Below, in pieces: positions 20,930 through 31,991 of a DNA stretch of 64,000 bases. This DNA comes from Chrysaora quinquecirrha. Its lineage: Eukaryota; Cnidaria; Scyphozoa; Semaeostomeae; Pelagiidae. Under the pieces are notes generated by a model, which made no database searches, had not been told where the DNA came from, and saw only the letters and a program-made list of their open reading frames with translations. Positions within the stretch are counted from its first letter, which is position 1. Each line of letters begins with the position of its first letter. Both the position numbers and the translations under genes were made by a program. The stretch lies in assembly GCA_014526335.1 (NCBI GenBank), contig JACTAT010000043.1:1099657-1163656 (forward strand), read 5' to 3'.

Positions 20930-22632
20930 TTCATGATTTGGAGAATACTGAGCAAGTGGGAGAAACCTACGAACAAAGATTCATAAACAAAGTTGCAAAT
21001 CTTCCGGAGAAGAGACAAAGGCGACCACCAGAATTATTTGGTGAAGAAGGTGATTCTTGCAATGTTGCTGATATCCTAACAGCTGAGATTGATGAGCCAA
21101 AAAGTCTCAAAGAAGCAATTACTGGAGAATATTAAAATCGGTGGAAAGAGGCTATTAACTCTGAGATTAACTCGTTACTTAGCAATGATTCACGGGAATC
21201 AGTTCCTGCACTTGAAAACAAAAACATTGTTGGAAATAGCTGGGTATTGAAGGTAAAAAGAAATTCTGATGGAACCATTGACCAGTAGAAAGTAGTTTTG
21301 TGGCAAGAGGATTTTCTCACGAACAAGGAATTGACTATCAGGAGGTTTTTGCACCTGTTGTCTGTTATAATTCCATCAGATCTTTCATGGATCTTCATGT
21401 AAAAACATCGTTTTTACAGGGTGAACTTTTACAGCTGAAGTCTATATGGAACAGCCAGAAGGATTCGTTGATGAAGACAAGCCTGGCCATTTATGTAAGC
21501 TGAAACGAAGCATTAATGGCCTAAAACAGGCAGAACGCTGCTGGAATATAGCAGTGGACAAATTCACGAAGTCAAATGACTGTAAATGCACTGGAGCAGA
21601 TTCATGTCTTTACATCAAGTCAATAAAAGAAGATTCTGGAGAAGTCAACTTCATAATATTAGCTTTTTATGTAGATGACATCCTGTTGATATCAAATCAG
21701 AATTGTTGAAGAATTAGAAACAACTGCTTGCTGACAGATTTGAGATAATTGATCAGGGAGAAGTCCATTACATACTTGGCATGTGCATCAAAAGCGAAAG
21801 AGAGAAAAGATTGCTGTCTATAAGCCAACTTAAGTATTTGGAAGACATACTGAAACAATTTAAAATGGACAAGTGTAAAGCAGGTTCAGCACCTCTGGAA
21901 TGCAAAAAGAAGTTTCAAAAACTGTCTGAAGATGAAATTGCAATAGACATTCAGAAATACCAAATGATTATAGGCTGCCTTACATATGCAGCAACTGTAA
22001 CCCGTCCTGACATTGTTGCCTCAGTGGGTATACTTGCAATTTATGTCAAAGCTCGGAAAGGAACACCGGGAAGGCATAAAGCGTATTATGAGATATTTAA
22101 AAGGAACCGTTGATTATGGATTGTTGTATTCATGTAATGAAGGAAGTCCTATACTTGAGGGATATTAAGATGCCGACTGGGCTTGAGATCCAAACACCGG
22201 CAGAATAACTTCTGGTTGCCAATTCCAGATTTATGGAAACTCTATAAGTTGTCAAAGCAAACGATACAAAACTGTAGCCAAATCGTCAACTGAAACAGAG
22301 TACGTTGCACTTAGCACAGCTAGTCAAGAAGCAATATGGCTAAGAAGGCTAATCACAGATCTTGGAATCAAATTGGAAGAACCCACAGTTCTATTCGAAG
22401 ACAACCAGAGTGCAATCGAATTATCGAAGAATCCAAAACATCACAATCGAACAAAACAAATTGATGTATCCTATCATTTCATTCGTGAATAAGTTACAAC
22501 CAAAGCTCTATGCATAAAGTACTGCTGTACCGAAGAGATGTTAGCAGATGTGATGACAAAAGGTTTACCAAAGCCACCTTTTGAGAAGTTTAGAGACAAA
22601 CTTGGGATTCATAGATTAAATATAGCATAGAT
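20930..22632 (+). pseudogene. Copia reverse transcriptase and RNase H remnant
   Basis: The start of the reverse transcriptase is seen in weak frames (EAITGEY, TAA, NRWKEAINSEINSL at 21105-21170; a TAG near 21286). The fingers/palm part has MEQPEGFVDED (21446), LKRSINGLKQAERCWN, and the catalytic FYVDDILLI (about 21665). Connection and RNase H follow (SSTETEYVALSTASQEAIWL, about 22280, and LFEDNQSAI, about 22393). At least six stops or frameshifts. All catalytic motifs survive but the frame does not. Confidence 0.87.
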
Positions 22633-22650
22633 CAAGTGGGAGTGAAAAGA

Positions 22651-23825
22651 ACTCAATTTATTATTATTATTCTTATTATGATCTCTGCTATTAATCAAAT
22701 CATTGTTGACAGCTGCCTATTGTTATGTTCTATAAAAAATTAGATCCCATGACTTGCACCTATCTATTCTGTAATGTTTATGGCCTAACTGTCAACGTTA
22801 TTCTACAATTTTCTTGTTGTTCTGTAACCTTGTGTGGTTTATTTCGTGAAAAATTCTAACATATACTCTTTTTGCTTTATAAGAAACAAAGGTTTTTCAA
22901 GTTCAAAAAATCTCTTAATTTTTGGAGTACCGGAAGTTACCGAAAGTTTCTTAGCAGTTTCTTAGGGATCAAAATTTTATTGTTTCAAAACAGATAATTG
23001 ACCCTTAAATTTGACAAATAGAGGAAACAGTACAATCTATGTTTACCGTAGCTGCTTTTTGTAAAAATAGAAAATTAACGCGTAAAGAAAAGTTCGTTTC
23101 TAGAACTTTATATTTCAAATTCTTAAGATTGTTGAGATCTGCCAGTCAAGTACATTAGTTTCTTAACCAATATTGATCTCAGTACTGAGTTTCTGATAAA
23201 CGAGTTTCTTATAATAAAAAAGAGTGTATATTAAAATGGTTTTTGGATTAAGATCTAGTTTTGTACAAATAACTTTGAGCCACCTGCAAGTTGTTTTTGG
23301 ATACTGCTCTTGTACGATAAGGCCACCTGTTGGGTAGGCAAGCCAGAGCACCTTCTCTGATTCATTCTCTTGGCTAAGTGGGACTAACCCTTCTCTGATG
23401 TTCGTCACACTCATGGAGACTGTGTGGATGGCGGAGTGCTCAGAAGTCAAATCCTGTGTGTGGCAAAATTTTTGGTTTTTTATATTTTTTCGATGTAAAT
23501 AGTCAAGTACAATGCTTTATGGAATTAATAGCTTTTCCATTTCGTTGCCCATTTGCATTCCATGAAAATTCATTCAAAACATAAATTTAAAGTTATATTT
23601 CAATAAAGTTTAGTCTAAAAGCAAGTTGAAGATAATAATTTAATAAATTTAAATTTACATCAATTTTACTTCAATTCACATTAAGTTTTTTCACAATCTT
23701 ATTTAATTTTCATTGTAATTTTAATCGTCTACTCTTTCATTTTGTTTTCGTTATAGTTTCAATTAAATTTCTATTTTTTATTAACATAAATTTAAGTTTA
23801 ACAGATAAAGTTTGAAATTGAGTTC
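22651..23825. other. non-coding spacer
   Basis: No coding region firmly supported. A 95-codon minus-strand frame at 23163-23450 has no recognised motif. CCTTCTCTGAT occurs twice within 60 bases near 23350 and 23390. Confidence 0.4.
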
Positions 23826-24285
23826 AATTTCCAGTTTTATTTTAAGACTAAGAAGACTATGATTAAGATAACACTAAAATTCGAGTTACAGATTAATCTT
23901 AATATCAAGTTTAAGTTCAAGATTAAGTTTGATATTAAGATAAATTTTAAATTCAACTTCAAGACGAGATTAACAAGAGCATTTAGACTAAGTGTAAATC
24001 TAAGACTAGGACTAAGACTAAGGATGCTAAGATTAAGAATAAATTCAAGATTAAGCTTAAGATTAAGATTAAGTTTAAGTCTAAGATTAAGACTAAGACT
24101 AAGACTAATACTAAGATTAAGGTTAAGATATTGAGATTAAGATTAAGACTAAGAATAAGGCTAAGACTTAGACCAAGACTAAGACTATGACTAAGATTAA
24201 GGTTAAGGTTAAGGTATTAAGATTAAGATTACGATTAAGATTAAGATAAAGATTAAGTTGAAGATCAAGATTCAGAGCATGTATA
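23826..24285 (+). repeat. AAGAYT/TTAAGR hexamer array
   Basis: About 70 degenerate six-base units of the type AAGATT, AAGACT or AAGTTT run in one orientation and become more regular to about 24270. The plus strand is almost free of long pyrimidine runs. An apparent 91-codon Leu-Arg frame is a by-product of the period. It is not the canonical TTAGGG telomere repeat. Confidence 0.9.
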
Positions 24286-25926
24286 GCTAGTTAAATGTTT
24301 AATCATTTAGAGGTGATCATCCTCCTAGGTTTTTCAAGGGTTGTTGCTTGCTCTTGCACCTTTCCCTGCTGTCCTGGTGAACCTTCTTCTCCAAGTTTCT
24401 GCTATCATTTCTAGGGTAATTGGGGCTAACCTGATCTAGGCAGTCTGATGCCACTGAAAACAAAAGAACAAGCACACTGCAAGGTTTTTTTTCTTGACAC
24501 CTCAACACTTTGATTAGCGGGGTGTGTTTGTTTTCGTGTTTGTTAACAACAATGTAAGGGGATCCATCTCCCCAAGAGGGTATGCTTGATTTTTATTTTG
24601 GTTTACTATTTCTTCATTGTTGTTGAGGCAATTTCTGTAAAGGAAAGGCAAGTCTACAAGACTGACTTTTTTTATTTCCAATAATTATTTTTCACATTCA
24701 GGGCACTAAAAATTATTCCATTTCGTATATCTATTTGTCTTAATTTAATTTAAAGTAAAATTAAATTTACAAAATAAGGACTTGGAAATTAATAGGAATC
24801 TTGTAATGGGAGCACATTTGTACAATATTTTGCATAACGGTTAGCAGAACATTTCGGATGTCTTTCAGGCTAAAGCACCAAATACTTTGCAAATTACATT
24901 ACTTCTAAAGTTATTTCCCAATACTAAATTACTTTGCAAATTAGATTACTACTTTTTAAGGTATTTCTCAATATTTTTCCTGTAACTTATCAAAATCATT
25001 TCCTGTAACTTATCAGAATCACAATTTCCAGTTGCAAGAATGTCACTGAAAAAACTTTGATTTAAGTTTGAGTAATTACAGTTTCGAGAAGGCAGTAGAC
25101 TGCACGGGTGGTTGACAAGTTGTTTTCATTTCCTGGCACTGCTCACAAAACATGGATCGTCGACCTCATTATCAAAGAATAGGGCCGAGGAATAGGGAAA
25201 GGACTGCACCCAACAAGGCAAAAAAGAATACTTAATTGACTAAGGATTAGGTCAGAGAAACTGGCCATAACAACTACCGAGCAAGAAGATCAAAAACCTG
25301 CTGCACAATAACAACTAAGGTTTCCCCTACCATATCTACTATCATTGAGACAAAATTTTACTTTGCAATTCATGCAAAAGTCAAAAAGACATTACAGCAC
25401 TAAGGAAAAGGGCAGAGCGAGCAGGGGAAGTTAATATAATTTGGGTACTGATATGTGCCTCTCATATGCGTGGATGTTTTTCCCTGGAAGTCTCTGAACA
25501 TTGGTATGATATTAATCAAAACACATAAATTTTGGTGCACAATCCACCTTTTCAACATAAAATCAATGTGCATGTAGTGATTAGGTGACCATTTTAAATA
25601 GAGCGCTCTGACTGGCTAAGGTAGCATTTTTGCAAGAGAAGCGCCAAAACTAGGACAAGGAATAAGCAGAAACAGAGCAGTAAATACCTTGAAAACTAAG
25701 ATGGTGAAACATTGCTACTACAAGGATTGCAATAACGATTCAAGGTGACCAAATGTTCCTTTGATGAAAAATAGGTATGGGCAAGCTGTCATGTTCCTTC
25801 ATTTTCCCGGAAAAGTAAGAATCTAGCGAAAGTTCAGAATTTTTTTGAGACATCACATCACATAATCCTACACACTGGAGGTCACGTTACTGTAGTGGTA
25901 GAGTCAAAATGTTGGACGGAAGAATC
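24286..25926. other. non-coding spacer
   Basis: No full gene supported. Contains the short THAP-like start at 25701 (separate entry). A 63-codon minus frame at 24317-24508 has no motif. Confidence 0.4.
25701..25820 (+). pseudogene. THAP-domain N-terminus remnant
   Basis: ATG at 25701 opens MVKHCYYKDCNNDSR, with the C-x4-C spacing and MV-x-x-C start typical of THAP zinc fingers. A TGA follows at once (25746-25748), and a FLHFPGK-like stretch appears beyond it. No C-x-x-H half was found. A GTAAGA donor-like site sits at about 25815. Likely the decayed first exon of a THAP transposase or gene. Confidence 0.4.
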
Positions 25927-26066
25927 TTGTCTTGCCAAGGCTAATCTGATACTATTGGCTGCTATTTTATCTGGGTGCAAATGAAAAGCAGCTGAGTGAT
26001 ATCTTGTCTTTCCAAGGCTAAACTGGTACTTATATGTGCTGGAATTGCGGGTGTGCAAGTAAAAAA
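25927..26066 (+). repeat. imperfect tandem duplication, ~75-base unit
   Basis: ATCTTGTCTTGCCAAGGCTA at 25925 recurs as ATCTTGTCTTTCCAAGGCTA at about 26000, with similar flanking text ending in a G/T-rich stretch and a run of A. Confidence 0.5.
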
Positions 26067-26068
26067 TC

Positions 26069-26118
26069 ACACCCGCATCGCGGGTGTCAAGGTAAAAATC
26101 TCGCCCGCATCGCGGGCG
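26069..26118. repeat. two tandem perfect hairpins
   Basis: ACACCCGC-ATC-GCGGGTGT (26069-26087) and CGCCCGC-ATC-GCGGGCG (26102-26118) are GC-rich stem-loops with the same ATC loop. Each is followed by TCAAGGTAAAAA. Changes in one arm are matched in the other (A/T pair to G/C pair). Confidence 0.8.
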
Positions 26119-26763
26119 TCAAGGTAAAAAGCTAGTCTGCTATTAATTGGGAAGACCTTTTAGACCAAAAAATGGTATATATATATGTCTTAAAACCAAT
26201 GAACAAATATAAGTCAATTGAAAAAAGTATAAGTTATATACAAATGTCTGTTTTTGTTTGGAAAATGAAAATATCTGCTGGCAGTGTTAAAGTTTTTAAT
26301 GCCGGGTGCATTAGTTGATAAGCTCAAACACCACGTCAAGGAGCACCCTTTGTTTGAGTTTTCCATTTTTTCTGAACAGCTTCTGATGAATTTCTACTGT
26401 TCCCGAGAAAGGAAAGACATATTCCCATAGGCATGATCGGAGAATATGCAAAACCAAAACTCGTTGCCTGTATGAAGTACCATGGCATGCTCATGCAAGG
26501 GGGAGCTGCTGCAAGGTGATATTGCGGGATCTCACTGAAGTGTGAGATCTGGTCCCCCTTTGGCCATGTAGGTGGCCTGGGCCAGGTTAGTGCACTGCGA
26601 CATACAATTGCAACATGTATGCGTTTGTTTTTGTGATCTCGCTGTGGCACAAATGTGTGCTGCTACTCACTGTGGCACAAATGTGTGCTGCTTGTGATGA
26701 GGTGGGAGATCACTTGGCACTGGTTTGGCGCTGGGATGAGCATGGCTGTAGTTGCTTAATTGA
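26119..26763. other. 3' flank of Helitron, no gene
   Basis: Contains an 8-base inverted repeat GATCTCAC/GTGAGATC near 26530 and a duplicated CTGTGGCACAAATGTGTGCTG near 26642 and 26669. The Helitron 3' end (CTRR with hairpin) must lie here or just beyond, but I could not fix it. Confidence 0.4.
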
Positions 26764-28920
26764 TTAAGCGAGTACTTCATGATAGACGATGTTCTTTGTG
26801 ATGTTGTCTTGTGATGTGAAAACCTTGAGGCCGTTGAATGACTGAGCTCTCGACATTGCAACATAGAGCTGCCCATGACTGAAAACTGGTTGGGGAAGGT
26901 AAACACCAACATGACTCAATGACTGGCCTTGTGCTTTGTTGATGGTGAGACAATATGCCAATCGGACTGGAAACTGCAGTCGCGCAATGTTGACTGGCAG
27001 AGTGTTGTCTTGTGAAGTCACAGTGACTTTTGGTATCATGACATATTGTCCTCTGTATTCTCTGGAAATGATTTCTGCACAAATGAGGTGATTTCTGAGG
27101 TCTCGAACAATGAGTCGTGTGCCATTGCAAAGTCCTTTCTTTGGATTGATGTTCCTCAGCAAAATGATGGTTGCTCCAAGCTAAAAAAAAAATTGAATAA
27201 TAAACTTTATGAACCCGAGAATAAAAATCTGGAAGAAAATGAAAAAATGAATATACAGCAAAGTTTATGATTAATAAGTGTGAGCATACCTTCAATTCGA
27301 GGTTGTGTAATGGCATTCCACTTGGAGTCTGTGCATTGAGGAATTCTATTGGGTATGCTGCTGCTTCATTGGGGTCATCTGTAACCACCCTGTCTGTGCT
27401 CAGATATGTGCGGCTATCTGTGTCCAGCTGCTCGAGTACCAGAGAGTTGATCTGATGTGAGAACTCATTCTTTGGAGTAAGACAGCAACGTTCTGACATA
27501 GTTTCTGGGTCAACCATGAGATTTGGTTCACCTGGTTGTGTTGGTGGGTACACAGACTGAAGCATATCTTCAAGTGTTGGTACCACAATGTTATCAGGAA
27601 GAGTGACTTGATCTTGTTCATCATGTGGCTCTTCACCATTTCCAATTCGTAGCAACCAGTCTGCGAACTGCCGGTATGTGTTGTCCCGGACAGCTCTCAT
27701 GTTGGTTACAAGTTGAAATTGGTGGAAATGTCTCCACAGATGTGATGTTTTCAGACACTCTTGAACAATTTGTTCTCTACCTGCTCTTAAAACTACAGGA
27801 AGTACCTGCCTGAAGTCACCTCCCAATAGTATGTACTTACCACCAAAAGGTGAATTTATTTGTGTTATATCTCTCAAGAGAATGTCAACAACATTTAATG
27901 CTTTCGCAGGGATCATGGATGCCTCATCCCATATGAAAACTGTGGTTTCTAAGAGCCTGCGGGCCCTTGCACTTTGGCGCTTTATATTGCAAGTAGATTG
28001 TGGCAATAAGGGAATAGGTATTTGGAAAGTTGAGTGTGCTGTAGCACCATTGATAAGTAGTGTGCTAGCTATGCCTGAGTAAGCTACACAAATAACTTTG
28101 ATACCTAATGCCTGCAGATTGTGTACTATGGTGTTATACAGGAAAGTCTTACCTGTTCCTGCTGGTCCATCGACAAAGAAGCAATTTTGCTGCGAGTTGG
28201 TCTGTACTGCATCCATGACTGTGTCATAGATGTGGCCTTGCTCATTATTCAAATTCGCATGCATTTCTTGACCAAGTCGCTGCTCTTCTTCTATATCTAT
28301 GTGATGGATATCATTTTGTGGTTGCACAAAATTTTCTGGCAGCTGTGGAAGATCTGCGAAGTCTGCATCTCTTATTGATTTCCCATGAACTCTCAGATTG
28401 GTATCAATGTCCCACAACAGAAGATGTAAATGCCTGTCTTCGAAAGTTATGGTAGGATCATTGAAATGCTGCTGATCTTGATGAATGTAATCCTCTGCCA
28501 TGGCCTCCTTGAATTCATCTAAGAGTGCTCTGATATCTGATGGTGTTTGGAAGACGATCAGGGTAGCAAATAATTGCCTCATTTGATGAGGCATGTTCAT
28601 AAGCTGTGCTTCTAGTAAGCAAGCTCTGTGCTCTCTGTCATCTTCAAGCAGTCCCATTGCTCTTGCTGCTTCTTTAAATGTGCCATGTGTTTGGCCCTCC
28701 AGAGTTCTAAGGCTCTCAAATGATTCTGCACCTCTACAGTGTAGCAGAAGTAACCTTAGTGCAAACCTTTCTTGCTGTGAAGGCTGAACTTGATATATAC
28801 GACCAATTATTGATGTCGTAATACGTTGTCTTTGCTTCCATTTTTTTGTACTTTTGTCAAAAGTATAATGTTCTGGAATTTCATGGTAAAGGTACTGACG
28901 TGCCTGCTCATCTTCTTGAT
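26764..28920 (-). pseudogene. Helitron Pif1-like helicase domain, with intron
   Basis: Pif1-type 5'-3' helicase that unwinds DNA during Helitron replication. Walker A is GPAGTGKT (about 28170), Walker B is IWDEASM (about 27935), GGDFRQVLPVV is motif III, and LAYCLTINKAQGQSL and LYVAMSRA are the C-terminal motifs. The frame from the linker (about 28920) runs through 28657 without a stop. A 109-base intron (27181-27289) has donor AAG/GTATGC and a T10 tract before AG. Removing it joins LELK to LGATIILLRN in frame, as in other Pif1 proteins. The last exon ends at 26764. Confidence 0.92.
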
Positions 28921-30777
28921 TTAGCTGAAACCATGCAGTGAGTGTTGTGTTGTTGTTGACATGAAGAACTCTATCCTCTCTCCCTCACGGAAATAGATGT
29001 TTTGCTGAAGGGGAAGGTGGATTGCAAGTCTTATGATAGTGTGACTTCTGTCATGTAACTTGAATTGCAAGATTCTGAAAACAGCTTGATGTGGTCCAAC
29101 ATACCTTGCATTAAGGTATTGCATGATTTCATCATGGTGGAGAGTGTTTTCTCTGATTTCCAGATGAGCACAATCATAACCTTTGTTGATATACTTGAAG
29201 ATGTACTTCACACTTGCAATTGATGTGCATATTTCAACGTTGATGTGGCAGTTAAATTTCATCAAAAGCTGTTGATTGTGTGGTACAACCCAGGAATCAT
29301 TCACTCTGTGATTACGTAGTTCTGCTGTGTGCTGCCCACGTCTTCTGTAGAGTGGGTAGCCATTGACATTGAAGTCAGTTTCCTGGTTGATCGCTTTTGG
29401 GAAATCTTTTTTGCACTTTCCATTAACCATACAAACACATGTTGGATTGAGTTCCCCGCAAGGACCATGAATCATGTGCTTCTTGACCAGCTGATGTAGT
29501 TGTGGGTTCACTCGTGCATCCGGTATTTCAGCTGATACCAGTCTGTCCACATCTGCTGCTGTGCGAGGTTTGTCTTCCTCATGAAGAAATAGCAGAATGT
29601 GTGCATGTGGTAAACCACGTTTCTGGAACTCTATTGTATAGACATAAGCCTTGACACGGCCTAGCACATGTCGTTCCAGAAGATCTTTGAGTAGCTCTTT
29701 GAGTTTGAGTTCAAAAACTCGAGTAACTATGTCTGGTCTGTCATTTGGTTGTTGGTTGGGATAAATGTTTTCAATTACTTCAGGCCACCTAGGATTTGCT
29801 GTCATGGTGAGAAACACATCTGGTTTGCCATACTTTCTCACAATGGTCATTGCATCTTGGTAATTTTGGAACATGTATCGCTCACTACCTTTGAAGGATG
29901 ATGGTAGGATGACTACACGGCCAACGTTTGCATTGTTTTCTGCTGCCCGTGTCTGAACATGATCCATGAGGCCTTGGTATGATTCTACTCGCAATTCTGC
30001 TTGATGTTGTCTGATGTATGAAAGCTCGTTACCCTCAATCTTTGTGTATGCATCCACTAAGTATTGTTGGAAAAGAAGACTGGCTCTGTGAATTGTGGAG
30101 AATTCTTCTCTGAATGCAAGTCTGTATGCATAGAATTCATTCAAACTCAGCCGGTTTCTTCTGTTACGAACTGGATGCTGCCGTTGTTGTTGGCGGTTTT
30201 GTATTTGGAGATCTGTGTGCCAGCCAAATTCTCCATGGAAGAACAGTAGAGGGTATGTCATTGGATCTGCATTTGGTGATGTTGCTTGTATATGTATAGT
30301 GTTGTTATCTGCAGTTGGATATATGACAATATCCCTGTCTGCTGGATTTGGGGGTGCTCCATCATCACCAACATAAACTGCAGCAACTTCTCTTGCTACG
30401 GGATCATCATAACGACGATCTTGGTGTGGACGTCTTGCCATTATCATGCGTACTGGAGGAACTTCTTGATTGTTTGCTGCAGCATTGTTCCTTTCTCTTT
30501 CAAGAATTTGGCCCATATTTCTGAACTGTGTTGCAAATGGGTTCACAGCTGTGAGCTCATCTTGAAGCATACGCAAGATTTCATATTGCAAATTGATATT
30601 CTCTGGATTTGCGATCCGCTCCATTAAGGCCTGATTAGAGTCCAGGATGTACAGTTGTGCATACTCTCGTCTTTGACCCTCTGGTGGGTCAGCTTGACTT
30701 GTCAAGTGGTATGCTTGGTCATGAATTGTTATGACTTTTGGTCCCCTACCAGGGTGACGATCAATTGGAGCATTCAA
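28921..30777 (-). pseudogene. Helitron Rep (HUH endonuclease) domain
   Basis: Helitron_like_N domain: YPLLFFHGEFGWH, then RLSLNEFYAYRL, SSFKGSERYMFQNYQDAM and DVFLTMTANPRWPE. The HUH metal site is in RGLPHAHILLFL (about 29600). A downstream YIFKYINKGYD (about 29195) carries the two catalytic Tyr expected of Helitrons. The enzyme nicks and joins DNA during rolling-circle transposition. The frame closes at 28921 after a one-base shift near 28975; the expected sequence continues in another frame up to the helicase. Confidence 0.9.
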
Positions 30778-31300
30778 GATGCCATTGCAAGCACAGAATT
30801 ATATTTGCGGATGTTGTCTTTGAAATGGTTAGAATAAGGAGACAGGCCTTCATAAAGTTCTATGATGGCATGTGATGGCGGCTCTATTCTTGGAAGTGAA
30901 ACCTTTCCAGCAAAACAGCATTTGTTGTATTTGTGTGAAGCGTTTTTTCTTCTGGAAAGTATAGAGCTAGACAGTGTTCGCAAACATGATCCATTTTACC
31001 AAGAACATGTGGAGTTTGGAAATCCTGAGGCTGCTGAGGTTGGGCATCTTGGTGGTCTTCTTGCATTGGTTGAATGTCATGATTTTGCTGATGAATATCT
31101 TCCTGATCAGGCTGTTGATTATCTTGCCCAAGCTGATGTTGCAAGTCTTGTAATTCCTGAACTGGATCTGCCATTGGAATTTGTTCATTTTCAGGTTCAT
31201 CTGCATTCTGGTTCTGTCTATTGCGCTCAACAGCATTATATTGTCTCTGGCGCTGTCGCTCTCTGCGAGGTAATATTGTTGCTCGCCGTCTGCGTGGCAT
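30777..31300 (-). pseudogene. Helitron RepHel N-terminal zinc-finger segment
   Basis: The start at 31300 gives MPRRRRATILPRRERQ, followed by a Gln/Asp-rich stretch and then a Helitron-type zinc finger (CEHCLALYFPEE, about 30985-30950). The frame is lost after this, and the continuation (CCFAGKVSLPRIEPP ... NIRKYNSVLAMAS) is read in a second frame to 30774. That makes two one-base breaks before the Rep frame at 30777. The basic start fits a nuclear protein. Confidence 0.8.
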
Positions 31301-31675
31301 GATAGTAAAACAGGACTCTTGTCTTTTCTTTGAAAAATTGAAAAGAAATAAATTTGTAACTATTTTTTATTGAATGATTCATATTGTAACAATCCTTCCA
31401 AAGTATTTCGAAAGTATTTAAAAGGAACGAAAATAAACAGTATGGAAAATGCCAGTAAAAGGAACACTTTCCTGTAAACTTTCGCAAAAACAACACTTTT
31501 CAAAAGCCCTCTTTTGTGTATGTGTATTTTCAATAAGACATACGGTTCTTTTGTTCTTGGAATTTGTTTGCTCCATGAGCTTGAATTCAAAGTTTAAAAG
31601 GACACTCAAAGTTCAAAGGACTGGGCTCAAAGTTCAAAGGACTGGGTCAGAATCACAGCAGTTCAAAGTTCGAAA
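31301..31675. other. spacer upstream of Helitron ORF
   Basis: No gene supported. AAAGTTCAAAGGACTGGG occurs twice near 31600-31650. The Helitron 5' end probably lies here. Confidence 0.4.
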
Positions 31676-31971
31676 AAGAAATGAAACAATCAATTTATTG
31701 TCTTCAATTACCCATTGGCAATTGAAGCCATTTAACGACGCCCAAGGCGCAGTGCAAACGTTTTCAGTTGCACGATTCATTTGCAAAATAACAGGTTACA
31801 AAACGTTTCATAACTGTTACAATAAGAAATGAAACAATCAATTTATTGTCTTCAATTACCCATTGGCAATTGAAGCCATTTAACGACGCCCAAGGCGCAG
31901 CGCAAACGTTTTCAGTTGCACGATTCATTTGCAAAATAACAGGTTACAAAACGTTTCATAACTGTTACAAT
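31676..31971 (+). repeat. 148-base tandem duplication directly upstream of a small gene
   Basis: 31676-31823 and 31824-31971 are head-to-tail copies that differ at one noticed base (GCAGTGCAAACG versus GCAGCGCAAACG). Each contains the near-palindrome CAATTACCCATTGGCAATTG. The second copy ends 20 bases before the ATG at 31992, so it probably duplicates the promoter or 5' UTR. Confidence 0.92.
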
Positions 31972-31991
31972 TTTGTTAAAACTTTGGGAGA

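Larger units (their letters stand above)
19057..22650 (+). mobile_element. decayed Ty1/Copia retrotransposon body
   Basis: Order gag, zinc knuckle, protease, integrase, reverse transcriptase, RNase H, with integrase before reverse transcriptase as in Copia. Many stops and frameshifts. A purine tract (AAGTGGGAGTGAAAAGA, about 22634-22650) marks the polypurine-tract end. No LTR pair was recognised on either side. Confidence 0.9.
26764..31300 (-). mobile_element. Helitron (Rep-helicase) rolling-circle transposon
   Basis: One minus-strand coding region, about 4.5 kb, encodes in order a zinc-finger N-terminus, an HUH Rep domain and a Pif1-type helicase, the defining RepHel layout. It is interrupted by a 109-base GT-AG intron and three single-base frameshifts (near 30940, 30785 and 28975). 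Terminal sequences (5' TC, 3' CTRR) were not fixed, so true element limits extend beyond these coordinates. Confidence 0.93.

Noticed and set aside
23380..23460. Possible tRNA (AAGTCAAATCCTGTG resembling a B box)
   Set aside because: No matching acceptor stem or A box at the right distance, and the B box does not fit GGTTCRANNCC.
23859..24134. 91-codon Leu/Arg-repeat protein
   Set aside because: Direct result of the hexamer array; period six gives a two-residue repeat in every open frame.
30862..31302. 146-codon plus-strand ORF opposite the Helitron N-terminus
   Set aside because: Antisense shadow of the Gln/Asp-rich Helitron segment.
26100..31700. Exact Helitron ends
   Set aside because: No convincing 5' TC or hairpin-plus-CTRR could be chosen among several weak candidates, so coding limits are reported instead.
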